Part shown: positions 8,471-12,591 of the stretch, one piece after another
How positions within the stretch are numbered: the stretch's first letter is position 1
How the letters are laid out: the number at the start of each line of letters is the position of its first letter
DNA from: Eimeria necatrix
Taxonomy: Eukaryota; Apicomplexa; Conoidasida; Eucoccidiorida; Eimeriidae
NCBI RefSeq assembly: GCF_000499385.1
Contig: NW_013654307.1
Location: forward strand, 17,501 to 30,091
Direction: 5' to 3'
DNA length: 12,591 nt
Program-made: the position numbers and the translations under genes
The notes under the pieces: model-generated
Database searches by the model: none
The model's input: only the letters and a program-made list of their open reading frames with translations
Told to the model about the DNA's origin: nothing

Positions 8471-9036
8471 GGGGGGGGCGGGGCCCCGAAGCCGTCCTCC
8501 GCGTCGGAGAGCCCTTTGCAGTCGCCGGCGCCCTCCCGCGGTGTACGTACACCCGGCTGCTCGGGCGTCCGCACACCCGGCTGCTCGGGTGTACGTACAC
8601 CGCACTCGGGTGTCTGCGCAGCCGGCTGCTGCTCGGGTGTACGTACACCGCGCGAAGCGCAGCAGTCGGGAGACAGCGGAAAAGCCGTCACCGAAGCAGC
8701 AGCAAGAGAGCCCCAAACGTTCTGGACTCTGGAGAGACAGTTGGCGGGAAAGGAGGCCCTCCTGTTGCTGCTGAAGGCCTCCCACTCCACCCCCCCCCCG
8801 GCCCGCAATATCAGAAACTTGTACTCCAGCGACAGGGGCCCCCCGGGGGGCCCCCCGGGGGGCCCCGGGAAGGCCAGGGGGGGGGAGCGCCAGGTGGGGA
8901 AGGAAGCCGCGTCAGTGGTCAAGACCACTGCCTTGTGGGGTGACCAGTGGCCCAGGCGCTCGTGGCTGCCCACGAGCGCCAGCAGGTCGCCCGGCCGCGT
9001 CGCCGAGCAGCGGCACTCCCACAGCACCTGCAGCAT
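4517..9036 (-). CDS. CDPK2: CDPK2-like calcium-dependent protein kinase with N-terminal CBM20 starch-binding domain
   Basis: Minus-strand exons: 9036-8286, 8069-7588, 7425-7125, 7054-6679 and 4745-4517 (TGA), all in phase, 712 residues. Residues 4-100 form a CBM20 domain (LVGSHERLGHWSPHKAV; W31, EYKF at 71-74, W85-E86, N91-R92). A linker follows with GVRTPE repeats (130-166) and 19 Ala (190-208). The kinase has GRGTWG 251-256, K273, E289, gatekeeper M318, HRD 362-364, DFG 385-387 and SPQ instead of APE (409-411). The junction segment (513-542) reads IDILSKFRRFQSLSRLKKLA. EF loops start at 556, 593, 629 and 663; the EF3 loop is split by the 1.9-kb intron and restored exactly by splicing. In Toxoplasma, CDPK2 regulates amylopectin stores, and a granule-associated role is inferred here. 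The start (M at 9036) is uncertain because CTGCAG at the second and third codons could be an acceptor for an upstream exon. An alternative model removes an in-frame intron from 8648 to 8514 or 8394. Confidence 0.9.
4746..5007 (-). repeat. (CTG)n tract at the 3' end of the CDPK2 last intron
   Basis: A nearly continuous CAG (plus) / CTG (minus) run of about 260 bp with GGA (plus-strand) interruptions. It ends in CTGCTGCAG, the acceptor of the last exon. It contributes only homopolymer frames and is intronic in the gene model, which is fixed by restoration of the EF3 loop. Confidence 0.85.
5113..6642 (-). repeat. 1.5-kb degenerate array (AAATAACTTCAAATAAATCC to AACTCCAAAAACCTCC) in the CDPK2 intron
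   Basis: Short units with a strong strand bias: the plus strand has very few G. Units near 5150-5450 are AAATAAATCCAATTAACTTC, change through AAATAACTTCAAATAAATTC (5820-6130) and become AACTCCAAAAACCTCC (6140-6640), so C content rises gradually towards the donor end of the intron. Minus-strand frames (Phe/Leu/Val/Gly/Trp-rich) are repeat artefacts. Confidence 0.85.
7055..7124 (-). other. CDPK2 intron, 70 nt, (CTG)n-rich
   Basis: Donor G|GTACTC and acceptor CTGCAG|GA join PLG to IDILSKF, the kinase C-lobe to the junction segment. Almost the whole body is CTG repeat with one CAGTGTTG interruption. Confidence 0.85.
7426..7587 (-). other. CDPK2 intron, 162 nt, (CTG)n-rich with palindrome at its acceptor
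   Basis: Donor CAG|GTCCTG and acceptor CCGCAG|GTG join YYVSPQ to VLEGRYG. The body is CTG repeat with variants of GGTGTATTCCGCTGCTG and GGTGCATTCCGCTGCTG. The perfect palindrome GGTGTACGTACACC lies at 7430-7443, immediately before the terminal GCAG of the intron. Confidence 0.85.
8070..8285 (-). other. CDPK2 intron, 216 nt, (CTG)n-rich, in-frame and stop-free
   Basis: Donor TTG|GTCCGA and acceptor CTGCTCAG|GG split the glycine-rich loop codon and restore TIGRGTWGEV. The intron is a multiple of three and has no stop, so a naive frame reads straight through it as poly-Cys/Ala. Retention would put 72 residues into the ATP-binding loop, so it must be removed to give an active kinase. Confidence 0.85.
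8410..8469. repeat. (CAG)n tract, read as 19 Ala in CDPK2 or intronic
   Basis: Nineteen uninterrupted triplets read as Ala (GCT) on the minus strand between PPPP and SLPPTAAADEAG. Eimeria proteins often carry such runs. A GT-AG intron that would remove it (8648 to 8394) is also in frame, so translation is not certain. Confidence 0.7.
8540..8649. repeat. Five palindrome-derived units in the CDPK2 linker (GVRTPE repeats)
   Basis: Perfect GGTGTACGTACACC copies at 8540, 8588 and 8636 and diverged copies at 8564 (GGCGTCCGCACACC) and 8609. Spacings are 24, 24, 21 and 27 bp, all multiples of three. On the minus strand they read GVRTPEQP-type repeats. The 8564 copy keeps GVRTPEQ with three third-position changes. 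Either coding repeats of the linker or a palindrome cluster in an in-frame intron. Confidence 0.75.
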
Positions 9037-9202
9037 TGCTGCTGCAGCAGCAGCAGCGCAGCAGCAGCGCAGCAGCGCAGCAGCGCAGCAGCAGCAGCCG
9101 CGGCAGCAGCGGCGGCAGCAGCGGCAGCAGCAGCGGCAGCAGCAGCGGGAGCAGCTCCGCGCGCGAAAGTCCGAAAGACCTCACCACCACACAAAGAGGA
9201 GC

Positions 9203-9239
<37 letters not shown>

Positions 9240-9280
9240 GCAGCGGCAGCAGCAGCAGCAGCAAGCGCCTCCGCCGCACT
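9037..9280. repeat. (CAG)n-rich region upstream of the CDPK2 start
   Basis: CAG triplets with CGG and CGCAG interruptions. It would be 5' UTR, an upstream intron or promoter-proximal DNA of CDPK2. Confidence 0.75.
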
Positions 9281-9850
9281 GACGCTGCGAGTCCGCGAGG
9301 AATTCAAGAAAGCTCTTCGTTTGCAAAAGCCGAAAGAATTGCTGCAGCCGCGGCTGCACACGCGGCGCGGCGCGGCGGCATGCGCCGCCGCCGCCGCCGC
9401 GGGGCCCCGACTTGAACACACAGCCCGCGGCTTCTGCGGGCTTTCTCGGGCTTTTTGGCTTTCTTTTTCGCGCGTTGCTTCGCTTTTATTCCCAACTCGC
9501 CGCTGCTGCCGCGGAAGCTCGCAGCAGCCGCGCAAACAGCCGCGCTTTCCGCTTTCCAAGCAGCCCAGCGGCGCCGCGCCGCCGCCTCGGCGCACAACCG
9601 CGCAGCTTCGCGCCCAAAACGCCTTCTTTTCCGCTGCTTTCTCCGCCCCTTTTAATCCAATTTCCACTTTTATTTCCAACTCCGCCAAATCGCCAGCTTC
9701 CCGGCGACTGCCGCCGCCGGATTCCGCAGCTTTCCCTCCCGCTGCCCGCCGGGTGTCACGACACCGCGCCTCGCGCCGCCCGACTCGCGAAACCTCCAAA
9801 CCTTCACTCTTTTCCAAACTTTCGCGCAAATTAATTAACTCCAAATAAAC
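9281..9850. other. GC-rich DNA upstream of CDPK2, no supported gene
   Basis: Long frames are open on both strands, but their content (Arg/Ala/Ser-rich, mirrored on the two strands) is what GC-rich DNA without stops gives. A minus-strand stretch near 9300-9350 reads FFRLLQTKSFLEFLADSQRQ and could be an upstream CDPK2 exon; I cannot find a donor that decides it. A weak palindrome, GGTGTCACGACACC, lies at 9752. Confidence 0.45.
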
Positions 9851-10092
9851 AAATTAAATAATCTCAAACTCGCCACTTACGCAAAACTAACCGCCCAGGC
9901 CGCCCGCCAAATCCCCACGCTGCGTCGCAACTCCGAAATCCGCAGCTTTGCAACTTCCAAAATGCTTATCTCATTCCACAGTTACACATAATACACACAT
10001 TTGCACACACATGCATATATTTAATATATATATATATACATATATATATAATATATATATATATGAATTGCATTTATATACATATATATATA

Positions 10093-10171
<79 letters not shown>

Positions 10172-10320
10172 ATTAAGTTACCTATTAGAAAGGGGCTACG
10201 CCGCGGCCGAGGCCGCTTGGAAAGCTCTTTAGTTCAATTCAGAAAATTGCAAACGAAAAAGCCGCTCGGCTGTCCGCGAGCTGGAGAGCCAACGCAGTAG
10301 TGGCTACGAGGAACGCGGAA
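9851..10320. repeat. Intergenic DNA with an (AT)n microsatellite
   Basis: Interrupted TATATA runs from about 10016 lead into an uninterrupted (AT)36 at 10096-10167. The flanks (9851-10015 and 10168-10320) are unique sequence in which I see no gene or RNA. Confidence 0.85.
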
Positions 10321-10321
10321 A

Positions 10322-10672
10322 CAGCTAGCTGGCTAGCTAGCTAGCTAGCTATCTAGCTAGCTAGCTAGCTAGTTAGCTGTACAACTGGCTAGCTAGCTGT
10401 AGAACTGGCTACTTAGCCGTGGGACTAGCTAGCTGGCTGTGAAACTGGCTGGCTAGCCACCTATACAGATACTTGGCCACATAGCTAGCTAGCTGGCTAG
10501 CTAGCTAGCTAGCTAGCTAGGTGGCTACATATTGCAAGCTATCTAGCTAACTGGCTAGCCGTAGAACTGGCCGGCTGGCTAGCTGCAGCTAGCTAGCCAG
10601 CTAGCTAGCTAGCTGCAGCTAGCTAGCCAGCTAGCTAGCTAGCTGCAGCTAGCTAGCTAGCTAGCTGCACAG
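10322..10672. repeat. (GCTA)n tetranucleotide region
   Basis: Blocks of GCTAGCTAGCTA occur at about 10323-10376 and 10483-10520, joined by diverged units such as ACTGGCTAGCTAGCTGTAG. A 30-bp higher-order unit (a CTGCAG site followed by GCTA copies and one GCCAG interruption) is repeated nearly perfectly two and a half times at about 10582-10668. The sequence is self-complementary throughout. Confidence 0.85.
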
Positions 10673-10751
10673 AGGAACTGCTGGCTTCTGGTCTGCACTT
10701 TGCGGGAAAGCAATTCGGCTGCGACTGCGCAGTCAAGCCCTCTCTGAAGAC

Positions 10752-10799
10752 CAAACCCTAAACCCTAACCCTAAACCCTAAACCCTAACCCTAAACCCT
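10752..10799. repeat. Interstitial telomere-like array (CCCTAAA/CCCTAA)
   Basis: Seven heptamer or hexamer units in a row, CCCTAAA mixed with CCCTAA, make the cleanest telomere-type block in the window. It lies inside non-coding DNA between the GCTA and GGGGCCCC arrays. Confidence 0.9.
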
Positions 10800-10925
10800 G
10801 AAAGTCCACTTCCCTTCTTCTGTCGCCGAGCTCGGGGGCCCCACAGTTATTAAAATCAAGTCTGGGGGCCCCCCAAATGGCGGCCTAAAGGGTACTAGTT
10901 ATGTACCAAAGAGTGGCCACAAAAG
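10800..10925. other. Short unique spacer, nothing recognised
   Basis: Unique sequence with two isolated GGGGGCCCC blocks between the telomere-like array and the GGGGCCCC array; no gene, RNA or site that I can support. Confidence 0.4.
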
Positions 10926-10930
10926 CCCCT

Positions 10931-11165
10931 GTGGGGCCCCCTGCCTGGGGGCCCCTTGGGGCCCCCTGGGGGCCCCCGTGGGGCCCCCTGAGGCCCCTTG
11001 CTTGTGGGGCCCCCCGGGACCCCTGAAGCCCCTTGCTGTGGGGCCCTTCGGGGGCCCCTGGGGCTGGAAGGGGGGCCCCCAGGGGCCCCCAGGGGCCCCC
11101 AGGGGCCCCCAGGGGCCCCCAGGGGCCCCCAGGGGCCCCTACAGACCCTTGGGCCCGCGTCTGTG
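10931..11165. repeat. GGGGCCCC array with 10-bp core unit
   Basis: Irregular GGGGCCCC palindromes (10931-11070) are followed by about seven perfect copies of AGGGGCCCCC (11071-11139). A 10-bp period shifts frame in every unit, so the Gly/Pro-rich frames here are unlikely to be protein. Confidence 0.85.
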
Positions 11166-11217
11166 GGGTTCCTTGGGGCCGGAGTTTTTCATTTGATGAG
11201 TTTTAATTAGATTTAGT

Positions 11218-11834
11218 TTATTCTGTCTCTGCAGTTTGAGGTGTCTGTACACCCCCTGGCTGCTGGGGCCCCGAGCTGTTCAAAAAAGTCTTTTTGAATT
11301 TATTTAAATCTCTTTTGAGAGCAGCAAAGGCCCTTTCCTCTTCCAGCAGCACCTCCAAGTCCACGGGCCGGGGGGCCCCCAGGGGCCCCCCGCCGGGGTC
11401 CCCCGGGGGCCCCCCCGGGGCCCCCGGCGGGGGGCCCCCAGGGGGGCCCCCCAAGGGGCCTCCCAAGGGGGCCCCCAAGGGGCCCCCCAAGGGGCCCCCC
11501 AAGGGGCCCCCCAGGGGGCTCCCCAAGGGGCCCCCCAAGGGGCCCCCCGGGGGGCCCCCCGGGGGGCCCCCCGGGTCCCCGCAGGAGGGGCAGAAAGCCT
11601 TGCATGCCTTTTCGAAGTCGAGGCGAATCCACTGAAGGGCTTGGCTAGCTCGGAGGGAGCTGGTGGCTAGCTGGCTAGCCAAGAGTTCGAGGGCGCGGGA
11701 AAGAGAAAAGTGAAAGAAGTGAAGGCGGGCTTTGCGCGCGGCCAAGTCGCTGGGGTGTACGTACACCTCAGCGATGAAGCGCCCGCGACTCTCCAGAAAG
11801 GCCGCGGCACCCTCCACGGCCAAGTCCCAACGGC
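11218..11834 (-). CDS. Probable 3'-terminal exon of an unrecognised protein with a GGPL repeat
   Basis: On the minus strand, an acceptor TGCATGCAG at 11835 opens a frame of 204 residues to TAA at 11218. It starts RWDLAVEGAAAFLESRGRF, continues with a helical segment (SRALELLASQLATSSLRASQ, then LQWIRLDFEKACKAFCPSCG), a repeat of about 70 residues (PGGPPGGPLGG type) and a charged helix (VDLEVLLEEERAFAALKRDL). Protein-like flanks in the same frame on both sides of a 12-bp-period repeat support translation. The palindrome at 11754 reads VYVHPSD in this frame. A second acceptor-like CTGCAG near 11232 may shorten the C-terminus. No family is recognised; upstream exons would lie beyond 11834. It could be part of one gene with the candidates near 12085-12350. 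Confidence 0.45.
11240..11253. promoter_or_regulatory. Palindrome variant GGTGTCTGTACACC
   Basis: One mismatch from the 14-bp palindrome. On the minus strand it is followed by TCAAACTGCAG, an acceptor-like end, and in the open frame it reads GVQTPQT. Confidence 0.5.
11754..11767. promoter_or_regulatory. Perfect GGTGTACGTACACC palindrome
   Basis: Lies inside the minus-strand open frame (VYVHP). On that strand the context is GAG followed by GTGTACGTACACCCCAG, which has GT and AG ends only 17 nt apart. Confidence 0.6.
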
Positions 11835-11838
11835 CTGC

Positions 11839-11840
11839 AT

Positions 11841-11907
<67 letters not shown>
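11839..11907. repeat. (CAG)n tract upstream of the minus-strand exon
   Basis: An uninterrupted CAG run of about 66 bp is followed by TAG triplets (11908-11920). On the minus strand it ends in CTGCATGCAG, a plausible acceptor, which suggests that it is intronic. Confidence 0.8.
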
Positions 11908-11920
<13 letters not shown>

Positions 11921-11961
11921 GGCGGCAGCAGTAGTTGCAGCACTTCTTACGCGTTAACGCG

Positions 11962-11986
11962 TTAAACCCTAAACCCTAAACCCTTT
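11962..11986. repeat. Telomere-like array, C-rich orientation
   Basis: TTAAACCCTAAACCCTAAACCC lies just after the palindromic GCGTTAACGCGTTAA. It forms an inverted pair with the G-rich array at 12036-12077. Confidence 0.85.
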
Positions 11987-12035
11987 TCGGGGCGCCTGTA
12001 CCCCTCCACTGTCTGCCAAGACCCGCAGCACAAGA

Positions 12036-12077
12036 TTAGGGTTTAGGGTTTAGGGTTTAGGGTTTGGGGTTTGGGGC
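12036..12077. repeat. Telomere-like array, G-rich orientation
   Basis: Four TTTAGGG-type units followed by two TTTGGGG variants. With the block at 11962-11986 it forms inverted arms separated by about 49 bp. Confidence 0.85.
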
Positions 12078-12352
12078 ACCTGCTGCTGCAGTGGCTCGAA
12101 CTGCGAACTCGAGGTGCCTGGCTGCGTGCATGCAGCTTTGCTGCTGCTGCTGCAGCTGCAGCTGCTGCTGCGCGAGGGTTTGGGGTGTATGTACACCTGG
12201 CGCTTGTAACTTCAACCAAAATAAAAACAAATTTATTAAACTTTTCGAAAATCTAACTCGAGCAAACAGCAGCAAAAGCGAAAACACCACAGGGAAAGGC
12301 AGCAGCACCTGCCGGCAAAGCGACAAGTCCTGGGACGCAGTCTGCAGCAAAC

Positions 12353-12360
<8 letters not shown>
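12078..12360 (-). CDS. Possible minus-strand exons of an unidentified gene (weak)
   Basis: Reading from high to low coordinates, a 33-nt block flanked by TTTGCTGCAG and GTGCTG reads TASQDLSLCRQ (about 12318-12350). Further on, CCAG then GTGTACATACACC...CGCAG (12160-12198) resembles a short intron around the palindrome variant, followed by a Gln-rich stretch and SCMHAARHLEFAVRAT to about 12085. No start or stop is fixed, so these could be upstream exons of the gene ending at 11218 or chance. The AATAAATTTG stretch near 12225 is non-coding. Confidence 0.2.
12184..12197. promoter_or_regulatory. Palindrome variant GGTGTATGTACACC
   Basis: One mismatch (T for C). On the minus strand it follows CCAG and precedes CCCAAACCCTCGCGCAG, an intron-like context. 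Confidence 0.5.
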
Positions 12361-12394
<34 letters not shown>

Positions 12395-12513
12395 GTAGAC
12401 GAAGGAGACAGTCAAGCCCAGACTGAGCAGCAGCAGCAACAGCAGCAGCGAGCAAAAAAGCGGCAGCAGCAGCGCAGCAGCAAGAAGAGAGGTAGTGACA
12501 CCTGCATGCACAT

Positions 12514-12591
<78 letters not shown>
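12354..12591. repeat. (CAG)n tracts running off the window end
   Basis: One run at about 12354-12391, a mixed CAG/AAG stretch, then a long run (12514-12591) that is cut by the end of the window. In this genome type such tracts are common assembly break points. Confidence 0.85.

Noticed and set aside
7540..9036. A single 498-codon exon for CDPK2
   Set aside because: It would put 72 Cys/Ala/Leu-rich residues into the glycine-rich loop (G|RGTWG) and end before the kinase C-lobe; GT-AG splicing at 8285/8070 restores the loop exactly.
8940..9848. Long open frames on both strands (about 300 codons each) upstream of CDPK2
   Set aside because: They mirror each other in stop-poor GC-rich and CAG DNA, contain no recognisable domain, and the real CBM20 frame overlaps their lower end.
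3026..12591. CRISPR-like appearance of regularly repeated units
   Set aside because: Repeats are simple triplets or minisatellites without unique spacers, in an intron-bearing eukaryotic genome.
1..12591. Transposon, retroelement or viral genes
   Set aside because: No reverse transcriptase, integrase, transposase or long terminal repeat sequence was recognised in any frame.

Overview
The window looks like nuclear DNA of a coccidian apicomplexan, most probably Eimeria. The reasons are dense (CAG)n tracts in coding, intronic and intergenic DNA, interstitial AAACCCT (TTTAGGG-type) telomere-like repeats, intron-rich genes, alanine-rich homopolymer runs, and a CDPK of the CBM20-kinase-EF-hand type known from Toxoplasma CDPK2. 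The genus is inferred; no ribosomal or organellar marker is present.

Layout. 1-2698 (+): the 3' end of a multi-exon gene for a coiled-coil protein of unknown function. I place seven exons that keep frame; its large introns are AT-rich tandem arrays. 2699-4516: convergent intergenic DNA with a precise 27-bp palindrome array, a telomere-like block, (CAG)n, a possible exon pair (3580-c.3840, +) and a frame-cycling 26/29-bp minisatellite ending just past the next gene's stop. 4517-9036 (-): the best supported gene, an apparently complete CDPK2-like kinase (712 residues in the simplest model). It has an N-terminal CBM20 starch-binding domain, a low-complexity linker with GVRTPE repeats and poly-Ala, a full kinase domain, a junction segment and four EF-hands. 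9037-11217: (CAG)n, GC-rich DNA, an (AT)n microsatellite, a (GCTA)n region, a telomere-like block and a GGGGCCCC array, without a gene I can support. 11218-11834 (-): the probable 3' exon of an unrecognised protein with a (GGPL)n repeat. 11835-12591: (CAG)n, an inverted pair of telomere-like arrays, possible minus-strand exons, and a (CAG)n tract running off the window end.

Cross-cutting signals. A perfect 14-bp palindrome, GGTGTACGTACACC, occurs nine times, with three single-mismatch copies and several weaker ones, in every context: last intron and 3' flank of the first gene, one CDPK2 intron next to the acceptor, the CDPK2 linker and the 11.2-12.2 kb region. It often precedes an AG acceptor on the coding strand. 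I know of no described function for it. TGCATGCA, a known apicomplexan AP2-type site, occurs five times. CDPK2 introns are largely (CTG)n on the sense strand with non-consensus donors, whereas the first gene mostly uses consensus donors.

The genes show no operon-like relation. The one clear biological reading is calcium control of storage polysaccharide: CBM20 would place the kinase on amylopectin granules.
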